A DNA stretch of 64,000 nt from Borrelia hermsii DAH (GCF_023035675.1 NZ_CP073136.1:806001-870000), one strand, 5' to 3'. Shown: positions 1-8,998, counted from the first letter of the stretch. Program-made: numbers and translations. The notes: a model not told the origin generated them from the sequence alone.

Positions 1-902
1 CACTTGTTAGTAGTGTAGTAATATACATCATTATCTCTCTTCATTAGGATATCTCTATTTTTTTCGTCTTTATTGAAGTAAACATCAATATTATTAACAC
101 TTTTGTTATTCCATTCTATTTCAATATTATATTGGAGATTATAATCATTGATTTTAGTTTTATCTATTTCAAGTCCATCTGTTGTGAATTCTTGGATCAT
201 TTGTAAGAGTCTTTCTTTGCGTAGTACTTCTTTATTGAAAAAGTAAAGACCATCTTGAATAGATACATTATAATCATTTTGTATGATGTCTTCTTCAGTT
301 TTTTTTGGTTTATTTAGTACTTTGAAAGATAAACGTTCTATTTTTGCGTCTTTTTCTTTAAAAAGTTTAGTATTTGCAAATGTATTGTAAGAATTACCTT
401 TGTAGGATAGGAAGATGTTATTTGTTAAATAGACATTAGCATCACTGCCCTTTATATAAGATAATCTTGAATCTCCTTCTCCTGAGTTTCCAATAAAAAT
501 TTCTGTTAACAAATTATTTTTATCGTCAAATAATTTAAAATCAGGACTTTCCTTTATTCCTAGTTCTTTATGTTTTTTTGGATCTCTGCTTACAAGTTTA
601 TTTTTTTGAAGTTTTTCTATATCTTGAATCATGGAATTGACCCTTTGTTCATCAATTGGAAGCTTTATGTCGTTATATTGAAGTTCCCAACCTTTTCCCG
701 ATTTTATGATTGTTCCGTCAAGTTCTGTCTCGATTTTTGCAGTTTGATTGAAGTCGATTGCAAAAAATTTTTCTTCTAAAAGTTTTGTAACTTGATTTTG
801 ATTGGAGAATATTATTCCTAACAAAAATGTGGATGTTAATATTACAATTATTATTATTTTTATGTTTTCTTTCATTCCTATCAATATTTTTTTATTGTCC
901 AT
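1..902 (-). CDS. DUF4340-family membrane-anchored protein (3' end outside window)
   Basis: Reading the minus strand from the ATG at 902 gives an open frame to the window edge (about 300 codons), so the C-terminus is missing. A short N-terminal stretch of about 20 hydrophobic residues follows a basic start (KENIKIIIIV...), suggesting one membrane anchor with the rest outside the cytoplasm. The body resembles DUF4340 proteins, which usually sit next to GldG-like ABC auxiliary proteins, as here. A clear AGGAG lies about 6 nt before the ATG. It is the last visible member of the rnz/ABC operon, 11 bp after the GldG-like gene. Function unknown; it probably forms an extracytoplasmic part of the exporter. 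Confidence 0.8.
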   Translation of the reverse strand, partial: MDNKKILIGMKENIKIIIIVILTSTFLLGIIFSNQNQVTKLLEEKFFAIDFNQTAKIETELDGTIIKSGKGWELQYNDIKLPIDEQRVNSMIQDIEKLQKNKLVSRDPKKHKELGIKESPDFKLFDDKNNLLTEIFIGNSGEGDSRLSYIKGSDANVYLTNNIFLSYKGNSYNTFANTKLFKEKDAKIERLSFKVLNKPKKTEEDIIQNDYNVSIQDGLYFFNKEVLRKERLLQMIQEFTTDGLEIDKTKINDYNLQYNIEIEWNNKSVNNIDVYFNKDEKNRDILMKRDNDVYYYTTNK

Positions 903-913
903 AAACTCTCCTT

Positions 914-2416
914 TTAGTTGATTCTTCTTTTTTTGGTAAATCTGCTAAGTCCAAATATTATTATTGCTATAGGCAGTATGATTAAATTTATGAGTATTAA
1001 CGAAAATTTTGCATTTAACATTTCTTTTGACGAATTTATAAATTTTAGTTTTGAACGTACTTCTCTTGATTTGATGCTAAAAAACGCTTCTTTTTGCATC
1101 AAGTAATCTGAAATTCGTCCGGCGAGTTCAAAGTTTGAAGGTGAACCATTATACATATAATCACTAAATAACATGCTTGAGCCTAGTAAAATTATTTTTG
1201 AATTTTCAGATTTTTTATCATTAAACAAACTTTTAATTTGTCCTTCAACTGAATATCCAAGAATTTTTTGTTTATCTTCTTTATTAAAGGTTTTTGGAAC
1301 GTTAAATGAATGCATTGCTATGCTTGCAACTTCTTCATCATTAACCTGCCAAGATTCTCTAGAGCTTGCAAATAGGGGTAAATATTTTATTTCACCACCA
1401 TCTTTAGCTTCTATGAGATCTAATGAACTAGTCCAAGGAATTATGGCATCATAGAAATTTTTAAGTAAGGGATTATTGGGATCTATGATATTACTTTTAT
1501 CGATCAAGATCCATGGGTAGTAAGTTTGAAAGTTGCCCCCTAGGAAAAGACTTGGTGCTCTTTTATCCAGTATAATATTTTCATTATATTTGATGCCGTA
1601 GCTTTCAATTAGATTAAAAAGTGCAGATTTAATGGGAGTTGTGGTGTATGGGCTTTGAGGATCATAATCAATTTTGCTTGTAGCAAGTAATACTTTTCCA
1701 TTATTGATAATAAACTCATCAATTTTTTTCAGAATTTCCTCATTTATTTCTTTAGAGCCAATTATAAATAATCCATTTATATCTTTTAGTTGCTCATTAC
1801 TGAGATTTATTTCTTTAACTTCGGTTTTGAAAGCTTTCTGCATTATTTCTATAAAATTTTTGTGTGTTGCTTTTAATTTGGCATCTCCAAATGCAACTCC
1901 TAATACTTTTTTTGTATTATTTATTAACTTATCGAGGCTGCTTGCAAGATCATATTCTAAGTTGCTAATTTCTGTTACTATTGGGAGTACTTCGCGTTTG
2001 CTTTCATAAATTATTTCAATTCCTGAATATATTTTGAGTATTGAAAGCTGATTGATCTCTCTTAGATCGATTTGTTGGGCTGGAATTCCAATTTGTTCTA
2101 AAGGAGTGGTTAATTTGTCAGCATCTATTTCTCTATAAATTACTTTTCCGCTTGAGGAATCGGCAAAACTTGTTAGGAAGTTTTTTATTTGGTCTGGGAA
2201 TGCAAAATAATTGCCAAGACTTGCAGAGTTATAGTAAGTAACATATATCTTTTCATTTGCATTTGAAAACAAATCTTTTGTAACTTTAGAAATTGTAAAA
2301 GCTTTGTTTTTAGTAAAATCTATTTTAAAAACCAAAATAGATATGTTGCAAAAGAGCAGAAATATTATTGTAAGATTTAAAGTTAAATTTAGAATCTCTT
2401 TATGTTTGTTTTTCAT
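914..2416 (-). CDS. GldG-like ABC transporter auxiliary protein
   Basis: 500 residues with a transmembrane segment near residues 12-32, a long extracytoplasmic domain, and a second hydrophobic segment at about 470-490 just before a basic tail (RFTKKRR). This layout, and weak similarity through the middle, match the GldG/ABC_transp_aux family (uncharacterised ABC transport component), which works with a GldA ATPase and GldF permease. A GGAGA ribosome site precedes the ATG. It lies 7 bp after the permease and 11 bp before the DUF4340 gene, consistent with one complex. In Bacteroidetes the Gld set is linked to gliding; Borrelia does not glide, so the substrate here is unknown. Confidence 0.82.
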   Translation of the reverse strand: MKNKHKEILNLTLNLTIIFLLFCNISILVFKIDFTKNKAFTISKVTKDLFSNANEKIYVTYYNSASLGNYFAFPDQIKNFLTSFADSSSGKVIYREIDADKLTTPLEQIGIPAQQIDLREINQLSILKIYSGIEIIYESKREVLPIVTEISNLEYDLASSLDKLINNTKKVLGVAFGDAKLKATHKNFIEIMQKAFKTEVKEINLSNEQLKDINGLFIIGSKEINEEILKKIDEFIINNGKVLLATSKIDYDPQSPYTTTPIKSALFNLIESYGIKYNENIILDKRAPSLFLGGNFQTYYPWILIDKSNIIDPNNPLLKNFYDAIIPWTSSLDLIEAKDGGEIKYLPLFASSRESWQVNDEEVASIAMHSFNVPKTFNKEDKQKILGYSVEGQIKSLFNDKKSENSKIILLGSSMLFSDYMYNGSPSNFELAGRISDYLMQKEAFFSIKSREVRSKLKFINSSKEMLNAKFSLILINLIILPIAIIIFGLSRFTKKRRIN

Positions 2417-2423
2417 AAAATAA

Positions 2424-3158
2424 TTATCTCCATTTTTTTAATCTTATGCTATATGAACTTAACATTAAGAATGTGACTGCAAATGTAATAAAGTAGATAA
2501 GGTCTGCTAAGTTTAATATTCCCATGTTAAAGTAACTAAAATGATTAGTGATTGAGATAAAGTTGAGTATTTGGCCAAATATATTATCTTTGCCAAATAT
2601 CATTACTAACTTCCCTGAAAATACTATTATGATTAAAATAAATACACTTAGTATATAAGATACTATTTGGCTTTTAGTAATAGATGATATAAATACTCCC
2701 ATGCTAAGAACTGAGCAAGAATAAAGGATTATTCCTAAATATTGAAGGAATATTATGCCAAGGTCAAATTCACCCATAAAAATTGTCATTATTGTAAGTG
2801 GTAGTGTGAGAGTGAAAAGTATTAATGTAAATATCTTAAGTGTAATAAATTTGCCAAGCACTATTTCTTGTGGACTTATTGGCAGTGCATAAAGTAATTC
2901 AATGCTTCCTGTTTTATGCTCTTCTGAGAATACTCCCATACTAAGAGCCGGGAGCACTAACATTAAAATGATAGGCATTGATGAGAAGTAAGACATTAAT
3001 GAGGCATTGTCTTTAATGAAAAATCCTGATAAGAAAATAAAAGAAAAATTTACAAATATTAGGAAAAATAACATTACAACGTATGCAGTTAGTGTGCCAA
3101 ATAAAACTTTTAATTCTTTTTTTGACAAGGCTAAGGATTGTCTTAGATCTATTTTCAT
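2424..3158 (-). CDS. ABC-2 type permease (GldF-like)
   Basis: 244 residues with about six hydrophobic segments. The region around residues 75-95 (SMGVFSEEHKTGSIELLYALP) is the typical ABC-2 permease cytoplasmic motif, with the E-x-x-x-G-S/T-I-E core. The start overlaps the stop of the upstream ATPase gene (ATGA), which indicates translational coupling. With the adjacent ATPase and the GldG-like and DUF4340 proteins it makes a four-part transporter resembling GldA/GldF/GldG. The direction is probably export; the cargo cannot be read from the sequence. Confidence 0.88.
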   Translation of the reverse strand: MKIDLRQSLALSKKELKVLFGTLTAYVVMLFFLIFVNFSFIFLSGFFIKDNASLMSYFSSMPIILMLVLPALSMGVFSEEHKTGSIELLYALPISPQEIVLGKFITLKIFTLILFTLTLPLTIMTIFMGEFDLGIIFLQYLGIILYSCSVLSMGVFISSITKSQIVSYILSVFILIIIVFSGKLVMIFGKDNIFGQILNFISITNHFSYFNMGILNLADLIYFITFAVTFLMLSSYSIRLKKWR

Positions 3159-4081
3159 TGTTTTCTCTCCTTTGTTAGTTTGCTAAATATTTTTTCTAAG
3201 CTTTCATGTTTTGGAATCATTGCTTTTAGTATCATTCCTTTACTTATAACATAATTAAAAAGTTCTTTCTCAGTTTTATCAGGTGCAAGCCTTAATGAAA
3301 CATTGATTTCCTGTTCATATTCTTCTACTTTAATTGAGGTAAATATATCATTGCTACTAAAATGTTCTTTTGTTATACCAGAATCTTTGTAAATGATGAG
3401 ATCTAGCTCAGTTTCTTTAAGTCTGTTTTTAACTATATTTTCCTTGGTATCATCAGCGATAATCTCTCCATTATTAATAATAATTATTCTTTTACAAATT
3501 GATTCGACTTCGCTTAAAATGTGAGAGGAGAACAGTATTGTGCTAGTTTTTGCAAGTTCTTTTAAAAATTCTTTAAATTCTATAATTTGATTTGGATCAA
3601 GCCCATTTGTAGGTTCATCAAGTATTATAAGTTTGGGATTATTGATTAAAGCACCAGCTATTCCTACTCTTTGCTTAAAGCCTTTTGATAGTGTAGATAT
3701 TAGTTTATTTTTGACACTTTCAAGTTTAAAAATACCTATTGCCTTATCTATTTCTTTTTTTGGATTTTCAACTCCTTTGATTTCTGATATAAAATTTAAA
3801 TATTCCTTAACAGATAGTTCGGGATAAAGAGCCAGTTTTTCAGGTATGTATCCTACATTTTGCAATATTTCTTTTGAATTTTCTATAATATCTTTTCCAA
3901 AAATTTTTACATTGCCTTTGTTTGGGTAGTGAAATGATGTTAGAATTTTGATTAAGGTTGATTTTCCTGCTCCATTTGGGCCTAGTATTCCAAGCACTTC
4001 TCCTTCGTTAACTTTGAAACTAACATTAAAGAGAGCTGTAAATGAACCATATGTCTTAGTGATATTTTTTACATTTATCAT
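3155..4081 (-). CDS. ABC transporter ATP-binding protein (GldA-like)
   Basis: 308 residues. Walker A GPNGAGKST is at 34-42, followed by a signature-like stretch (LSKGFKQRVGIAGAL) and Walker B with LIILDEPTNGLDP, so the ATPase is complete. The C-terminal ~90 residues form the accessory domain common in ABC-2 exporter ATPases. It is cotranscribed with its permease (4 bp overlap) and follows rnz by 21 bp. It powers the membrane transporter encoded downstream. GldA, CcmA and NatA-type ATPases look alike; the GldG and DUF4340 partners favour the GldA assignment. Confidence 0.9.
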   Translation of the reverse strand: MINVKNITKTYGSFTALFNVSFKVNEGEVLGILGPNGAGKSTLIKILTSFHYPNKGNVKIFGKDIIENSKEILQNVGYIPEKLALYPELSVKEYLNFISEIKGVENPKKEIDKAIGIFKLESVKNKLISTLSKGFKQRVGIAGALINNPKLIILDEPTNGLDPNQIIEFKEFLKELAKTSTILFSSHILSEVESICKRIIIINNGEIIADDTKENIVKNRLKETELDLIIYKDSGITKEHFSSNDIFTSIKVEEYEQEINVSLRLAPDKTEKELFNYVISKGMILKAMIPKHESLEKIFSKLTKERKQ

Positions 4082-4102
4082 ATGCTATCTCCTTAGATAC
4101 TA

Positions 4103-5062
4103 TTATTTTATAATAAATTTGTCTTTATTTGCTTTAAGTCTCATGCCATCTTTTGTTAAAAATATTTCTCCATTTGGATATTCTTGTTGTGCTTCATCTA
4201 ATAACTCGCATAAATCTTTATTTAGTGTATATCTTTCACTAAAATGGATTAGTCCTGTTTGATATACATTTGCTTTTTTTGTAATTTTTGCTGCTAATTT
4301 TGCTGTTAAGTGCAATTTTTTTTTAGCCTCATCTTTTAAGTCATTCTTGAATGTACTCTCAATAATTACTAGATTAAAGTTTTTGATGTGTGTACTTAAT
4401 TCTTCAAAGTAGGCTGTATCTGTAATATATGCAAACTTTAGTCCTTTTTGAGACTCGCCTAGTATTTCAGAAGGTAATATTTTCTTTCCATTAAGTATTA
4501 CCTCGTGTCCTTCCTGTAATGTTTTTCTAATAGGTCCTTTTGGTATATTTAAACTTTCTGCCTTTTGGGTATTAAATTTTCCAGGCTTATCTTTTTCTAT
4601 AAATAAATACCCAACACATTCTATTGAGTGCTTGAGTTTTATGTATTCAATTCTTTTCTTTTTATCTTCATATAAAATAGGTTCTGTTTTATTGATTATT
4701 ATTTCTTTGTATATTATGTCATAATTTTTATGTACTCGCAAAAGTTCGATGTTTGCGTCTAAATATTTTTTGATGCCAATAGGCCCAATAATGGTTAGAG
4801 GCTCTTTTCTTGTATCGCCGCTTTGTGCCATCAGCATTACTATTCCAAGTAGACCTGTGATGTGATCGGCATGTAAATGCGTAATACAAATCACTTTGAT
4901 TTTTTGCCATGATATTTTTTGTTTCCGAAGGGACATTTGAGTAGCCTCTCCGCAATCAAAGAGGAAGCTTTCTCCATGGTATTCTATTAAGACGGAAGTT
5001 AAATATCTGTTGTGTAGCGGTCTTGTTCCTCCTGTACCAAGAATATTGATATTAAAGTTCAA
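4103..5062 (-). CDS. rnz: Ribonuclease Z
   Basis: 319 residues, the usual size for bacterial RNase Z, a zinc endonuclease that trims tRNA 3' trailers. The metal site THLHADH gives H62, H64, D66 and H67, and the N-terminal ILGTGGTRP and later AYITDT and IHFSERY motifs also fit the family. The start is TTG (M-N-F-N-I), chosen because GGGAG lies at good spacing upstream. The two tRNAs in this window carry no encoded CCA, so a 3'-processing enzyme followed by CCA addition is expected. It heads the operon with the Gld-like ABC genes, a linkage with no obvious functional logic. Confidence 0.92.
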   Translation of the reverse strand: MNFNINILGTGGTRPLHNRYLTSVLIEYHGESFLFDCGEATQMSLRKQKISWQKIKVICITHLHADHITGLLGIVMLMAQSGDTRKEPLTIIGPIGIKKYLDANIELLRVHKNYDIIYKEIIINKTEPILYEDKKKRIEYIKLKHSIECVGYLFIEKDKPGKFNTQKAESLNIPKGPIRKTLQEGHEVILNGKKILPSEILGESQKGLKFAYITDTAYFEELSTHIKNFNLVIIESTFKNDLKDEAKKKLHLTAKLAAKITKKANVYQTGLIHFSERYTLNKDLCELLDEAQQEYPNGEIFLTKDGMRLKANKDKFIIK

Positions 5063-5383
5063 AAATAATCTCCCTTTTTTTTGTTAGCAATATATAAAAA
5101 TACGTCTTAAAATTGATTTTGACAATGAGTATGGAATCTATATTGGTATTTTGTGTTTTTTTAAAATAATTTTTTAATTTAATGGTATGTGCTCCTTGAC
5201 ATTTTATGTAGAGTGTTTTTCTTGATAAAAGATAAATAAGTATTATTTTGATTGTTAAATTTTAGTTTTTCGTACACTTGGATATTATATTATTTTTTTG
5301 TGAATTTAGAAATATTTCAAGTGGAAATTATTTATTAAGATAAAGTTTTAGAGAAGCTTCATTAGACATGCAGGATATTTTGT
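5063..5383. other. 321-bp intergenic region between the oxidoreductase and rnz
   Basis: No open frame here has a plausible start with a ribosome site on either strand. The region is extremely AT-rich with runs of T and A. It holds the likely rnz promoter near its left end. A TTGACA at 5196-5201 on the plus strand has no convincing -10 partner and no plus-strand gene after it. I see no structured RNA or clear terminator hairpin. Confidence 0.5.
5097..5125 (-). promoter_or_regulatory. Candidate sigma-70 promoter for rnz operon
   Basis: On the minus strand TTGTCA (5125-5120) is followed after 17 nt by TATTTT (5102-5097). Initiation would fall about 28 nt before the TTG start of rnz. The -35 matches 5 of 6 and the -10 matches 4 of 6. 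In DNA this AT-rich such matches can occur by chance. Confidence 0.4.
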
Positions 5384-6445
5384 CTATCTTAAGGAATTAT
5401 ATAAATTTTCATATCTTTTAATATCGTAATAAGTTGGAAGATTAGATTTGCGTTCAATATAATCTAAAATGTTTTTAGATAAATATGCTGCCATTGATAT
5501 TCCTCTTGTTCCAAATCCATTTAATATAAATATGTTTTTGTGTTTTGGATGTTCACCAAGGAAGGGTTCTCGGTCAAGTGTAGAGGGTCTTATATGTGCT
5601 TTGTGTTGTATTATTTTGTAATTTAGGTTTGTAATTTTTTTAAGCTTGTCTAGCAATTCTTTTTTGGCCCATTCATTTGTGCTTGTATCTAAGGTTTCCC
5701 ATTCGTAAGTTCCGCCAAGGTAAAATTTATTATCTTGTAAAGGTATTAATGATACATGTCTATTATAAATTTCTCTAAGATGTAATCCTTGAATTTCTAT
5801 GATGAGTATTTCTCCTTTTGCTAGTTTGAATGGAAGGTATGAAAAGAATCCCGTAATTTTTTCTTTATGTCCTCTTGTCAATATTAATTTTTTGAATTTA
5901 AATCCATTTATTGTAAAAAATTTGTCATTTGCTTTAATTTCATTTTCATTAATTTCTGCTTCTATGTATGAGTTGTATTTTATAAAGTATTTCTTAAGGG
6001 TTTGTATATATAAATTTGTGTTTATTGTTGCTCCCTTTATTAATATGCCTCCATCATTGTCATTAGAAAAATCGTATACTTTTCCATTTTTTATTGCAAG
6101 GATGAATTCTTTTAGATTCTCATCATTTTTCATTTTTAAAATCAGTTCTTCTTGTTGTGTTTTTGTGGTAAATGGTCTGAAAATAGGATTTTCTTTTAAG
6201 AAATTACAGCTAATATTTTTTTCCATTTCTTTATAGTATTGAATTGCAAATGCGAAAATTTCAGGTTCTCTCCAAGCAATATTCATTTTTCTTCCCATAA
6301 TAGGGTTAATAAGCCCTCCTGCTACGGTTGTTGCCTTGCAATCTCCATTGTCAAAGAGAATTACGCTTTTTTTTCTTTGAAGTATTTCGTAAGTTAAAGT
6401 ACTCCCAGCGATACCACCACCAATGACCGCAAATTCATATTCCAT
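5384..6445 (-). CDS. FAD-dependent amine/amino-acid oxidoreductase (DAO family)
   Basis: 353 residues. The N-terminal VIGGGIAGSTLTYEIL is the Rossmann GxGxxG FAD-binding fingerprint (residues 7-13). The C-terminal part (GFGTRGISMAAYLSKNILDYI) carries the second FAD contact typical of D-amino-acid oxidase-fold proteins, with HIRPSTLDREPFLGEHP just before it. This resembles glycine oxidase/ThiO and the oxidase half of MnmC. AAAGGA precedes the ATG at normal spacing. It stands alone, with 321 bp on its 3' side and a divergent clpP gene on its 5' side. The substrate is unknown; the methyltransferase half of MnmC is absent. Confidence 0.8.
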   Translation of the reverse strand: MEYEFAVIGGGIAGSTLTYEILQRKKSVILFDNGDCKATTVAGGLINPIMGRKMNIAWREPEIFAFAIQYYKEMEKNISCNFLKENPIFRPFTTKTQQEELILKMKNDENLKEFILAIKNGKVYDFSNDNDGGILIKGATINTNLYIQTLKKYFIKYNSYIEAEINENEIKANDKFFTINGFKFKKLILTRGHKEKITGFFSYLPFKLAKGEILIIEIQGLHLREIYNRHVSLIPLQDNKFYLGGTYEWETLDTSTNEWAKKELLDKLKKITNLNYKIIQHKAHIRPSTLDREPFLGEHPKHKNIFILNGFGTRGISMAAYLSKNILDYIERKSNLPTYYDIKRYENLYNSLR

Positions 6446-6598
6446 TAGATATTCCTTTGTTAGGTTTTAGTTTCTTTGTAATTTTAAAAAATTACTCTTT
6501 AGTAAGCAATTCATTCATGCATTATTTGATCTTTTAGGTTATTAAAATTTTCAGATTGGCCATTTTTAGTAGTATGTCTGTCTTATTTTATGTAAACA

Positions 6599-6627
6599 TT
6601 TAAAAACCTTTTGTTTTTAATTATAAT
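6599..6627 (+). promoter_or_regulatory. Candidate promoter for the clpP paralogue
   Basis: TTTAAA at 6599-6604, a 17-nt spacer, then a perfect TATAAT at 6622-6627. The ATG follows at 6663 with an AAGGTAAG ribosome site. The -35 matches only 4 of 6, so the -10 carries most of the weight. Confidence 0.45.
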
Positions 6628-6662
6628 ATGTATCAAATTATAATTGTTGAAAAGGTAAGTTT

Positions 6663-7253
6663 ATGGATTTTAAAGATATGAAGATGCAGACGGAAATACA
6701 GCAATCATTAGAGTTTGCATTAAAGAGTAGATCAATAGTTATTACAGGAGAGATTAATAAAGATACTTCTAAGTTATTTCAGGAAAAAATATTATTTTTA
6801 GAAGCATCGGATTGCGATAAGCCGATATTTGTTTACATTGACTCAGAAGGTGGTGATATTGATGCTGGGTTTGCTATTTTTAATATGATACGCTTTGTAA
6901 AGCCTAAGGTTTTTACAATTGGAGTTGGACTTGTGGCAAGTGCTGGTGCTTTAATTTTTTTAGCGGCAGATTCAAATAGTAGGTTTTCTTTGCCTCATGC
7001 GAGATATTTATTGCATCAACCCTTAAGTGGTTTTAAAGGAGTTGCTACAGATATTGAGATTTACACAAATGAACTTAATAAAGTTAAGAGTGAACTTAAT
7101 GATATTGTTGCAAAGGAGACGGGGCAGGAACTTAATAAGGTTGAAAAGGATACTGATAGGGATTTTTGGTTGGATAGTGAATCTGCAATGCAATATGGTC
7201 TTGTCTTTAAGATTGTTACAACTAGACTTGAGCTTGAAAAATTTATTTCTTAG
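6663..7253 (+). CDS. clpP2: ClpP-family serine protease (second ClpP paralogue)
   Basis: 196 residues, the normal ClpP length. Catalytic Ser93 sits in ASAGA and His118 in LLHQP; the acidic member is probably Asp165 or Asp167 in the DTDRDFWL segment. The oxyanion/handle region SEGGDIDAGFAIFNMI also fits. ClpP forms tetradecamer barrels fed by Clp ATPases and degrades cytoplasmic proteins. Borrelia is known to have two clpP genes; this copy is not next to clpX and seems more divergent, so I assign it as the second paralogue. It overlaps the start of the following putative lipoprotein gene. Confidence 0.88.
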   Translation: MDFKDMKMQTEIQQSLEFALKSRSIVITGEINKDTSKLFQEKILFLEASDCDKPIFVYIDSEGGDIDAGFAIFNMIRFVKPKVFTIGVGLVASAGALIFLAADSNSRFSLPHARYLLHQPLSGFKGVATDIEIYTNELNKVKSELNDIVAKETGQELNKVEKDTDRDFWLDSESAMQYGLVFKIVTTRLELEKFIS

Positions 7254-7956
7254 TTTTTTAATGTTATCTTGTAGCTTATCTAAGAGGGATTTTAGCATTT
7301 TGGAATTTGGTGTTACTAGTTTTCCAAAAAATTTTATTTCTTTAAATACATTAGTAGATGTTGCTTATAATATGTTTTTCTCAGATTTTGATTTAGTCCT
7401 TATTAAGGATTTAAGTAAGGAGGAATTGGATCTAATTAATAACAAGGTTTCATTTGCAAGTTTTAAAAATGCATATTTTATTAGACAAAATAATAACTCT
7501 TCTATTGGTATTCTTGCTAAAGAAAAGATTAAGATTCAAATCTTGGATTTTATTGAAGGATTTTATGAGTACAGGTTAGGTGTGGTTGTTGATTTTATCT
7601 TTAAAGATCGTCATTATGGGATTGTTGTTTTTAATTTTGATGAAGATATAGCTGATAATTTAGATATTGCTATTGTTGATGAGCAGATAACATATTTAAA
7701 TCATAGGTATGAAAATTTGCTTTTTATTTTAGATAAGCGTGAGCTTAGCGTGTTAGATATAGTTATTAGGAATGGTTATTTTAGTTTAATTTATGATTCA
7801 ATTAATCCTATGCATATAATTAACACCATTGATGATAGGGTTTATTCTAATTTTGTAGCTCAAATATTTCTTCATTCTTTGGATTATGTTATTTTAAGCT
7901 ATTTATATGATAATTTTTATATAAATAATTTTCCAAAAAGTATTGTGATAAAATAA
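7234..7956 (+). CDS. Putative lipoprotein, possibly a degenerate EEP-fold protein
   Basis: I place the start at TTG 7234, inside the 3' end of clpP, because it gives K-N-L-F-L-S-F-L-M-L-S-C: a short signal peptide ending in a lipobox-like MLSC (Cys at residue 13). A later ATG at 7261 would lose the signal. The frame stays open much further upstream, but that part is antisense-like noise within clpP. The 240-residue product alternates short beta-strand-like stretches. DLVLIKD, SSIGILAKE and RLGVVVDF in series recall the strand order of endonuclease/exonuclease/phosphatase proteins, but the catalytic E, D and H motifs are not evident. No ribosome site is clear. Function unknown. Confidence 0.65.
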   Translation: MKNLFLSFLMLSCSLSKRDFSILEFGVTSFPKNFISLNTLVDVAYNMFFSDFDLVLIKDLSKEELDLINNKVSFASFKNAYFIRQNNNSSIGILAKEKIKIQILDFIEGFYEYRLGVVVDFIFKDRHYGIVVFNFDEDIADNLDIAIVDEQITYLNHRYENLLFILDKRELSVLDIVIRNGYFSLIYDSINPMHIINTIDDRVYSNFVAQIFLHSLDYVILSYLYDNFYINNFPKSIVIK

Positions 7957-7976
7957 GTTTTGGAAATATTTAGTTC

Positions 7977-8005
7977 TTGACATCATTATTTCATTGTTAT
8001 ATTAT
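7977..8005 (+). promoter_or_regulatory. Consensus promoter of tRNA-Leu
   Basis: Perfect TTGACA at 7977-7982, a 17-nt spacer, and TATTAT (5 of 6) at 8000-8005. Transcription would begin about 4 nt before the mature tRNA 5' end, so little or no leader needs RNase P removal. This is among the strongest promoter matches in the window, as expected for a stable RNA. Confidence 0.85.
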
Positions 8006-8015
8006 TACTAGCGAT

Positions 8016-8099
8016 GCCGAAATGGTGGAAATGGTAGACACACAGGACTTAAAATCCTGAGGAGGAAACTCCGTACCGGTTCAAGTCCGGTTTTCGGTA
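8016..8099 (+). tRNA. tRNA-Leu (anticodon TAA)
   Basis: Class II tRNA of 84 nt. The acceptor arm GCCGAAA (8016-8022) pairs with TTTCGGT (8092-8098, one G-U), with discriminator A at 8099. The anticodon stem CAGGA/TCCTG encloses CTTAAAA, giving anticodon TAA, which reads UUA, the main Leu codon in such AT-rich DNA. A long variable arm (GAGGAAACTC) and the TTCAAGT T-loop are present. CCA is not encoded. Its 3' end is overlapped in antisense by the end of the DUF368 gene. Confidence 0.96.
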
Positions 8100-8965
8100 T
8101 TTAGAGTTTTAAAATTGCTAAATCTATCCTCAAGCAGTTTATTTATATAGATTCCTGTAATAAATAGAGTACTTAAGGATAGATTTAGCATTAAAGTAGG
8201 GTGTACATTAAGTTTTGTTATAACAAATATCATTTGTATGATTGACCCCAAGATTAGACCTATCGATAAATAAAGAAATTTAACAAGATGTTTGTCTATT
8301 GTTTTTTTGATTATTAGTATTGTAATTCCTATTCCCATTATTGTGGATATTCCAAATATTGTGCATAGTGTTATATTAAGTTGTGAAATGATGTTGACAA
8401 TTTCTTTGTAAGTTCCAAGACTTAGCAATATAAGTGAACCTGAGACGCCTGGTAGAATCATTGCACAACCACCTATTATTCCTGAACTGGCAATCAGTAG
8501 GTAGTATTTAATTGAGGTTTTATCTTGATATTCTGATATGTTTGATGATATGTCGTAAGTTTTTAGCATTAAGAAAAATAGTATACTGAGCAATCCAATT
8601 AAAAACAAAAAATATTTTGTAATTTTATATTTATTTCTTTTTATATTTATTTCTTTTTTTAATGTTAGTATGCTTCCTGTGGTTAATCCTATAAAAAGTG
8701 CATTTAAGTACGTTTCTCTTGTTGCTCCATCTAAGATATAATTTTTAAATATTTTTGCAAGTATTGTGGCTGAAGTTAATATACCAAGTGATAGTATTCC
8801 AAGAAAAATTATGCTTTCTTTTACCCTTTTCAGTTTTATTAGATTCGCAGATGAATGTATTATTTTGTAGTAAATTCCTAGTATTAGGGCTAGCGTCCCC
8901 CCTGATACCCCTGGTATTATGCTTGCAATACCAATTAATAAACCTTTTATATAAACGCTTATCAT
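8081..8965 (-). CDS. DUF368 polytopic membrane protein (putative undecaprenyl-phosphate translocase)
   Basis: 294 residues with about eight to nine hydrophobic segments. Two copies of a signature, IIPGVSGGT near residue 17 and ILPGVSGS near residue 168, mark an inverted-repeat DUF368 protein. Members of DUF368 (PopT) have been implicated in recycling undecaprenyl phosphate across the membrane for cell-wall synthesis; that role is family knowledge and not shown here. It lies 33 bp after the MazG-like gene. The last six codons and the stop (8081-8099) lie antisense within tRNA-Leu, so any terminator for this gene must lie inside or beyond the tRNA. Confidence 0.85.
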   Translation of the reverse strand: MISVYIKGLLIGIASIIPGVSGGTLALILGIYYKIIHSSANLIKLKRVKESIIFLGILSLGILTSATILAKIFKNYILDGATRETYLNALFIGLTTGSILTLKKEINIKRNKYKITKYFLFLIGLLSILFFLMLKTYDISSNISEYQDKTSIKYYLLIASSGIIGGCAMILPGVSGSLILLSLGTYKEIVNIISQLNITLCTIFGISTIMGIGITILIIKKTIDKHLVKFLYLSIGLILGSIIQMIFVITKLNVHPTLMLNLSLSTLFITGIYINKLLEDRFSNFKTLNTENRT

Positions 8966-8998
8966 TTTCCAAATTACTGATGTGGAGCTTGATGTCTT

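Noticed and set aside
7027-7233. Long open frame overlapping clpP in +1 frame before the putative lipoprotein
   Set aside because: It lies fully within clpP, has low-complexity Leu/Arg composition and no ribosome site; the real gene starts near 7234.
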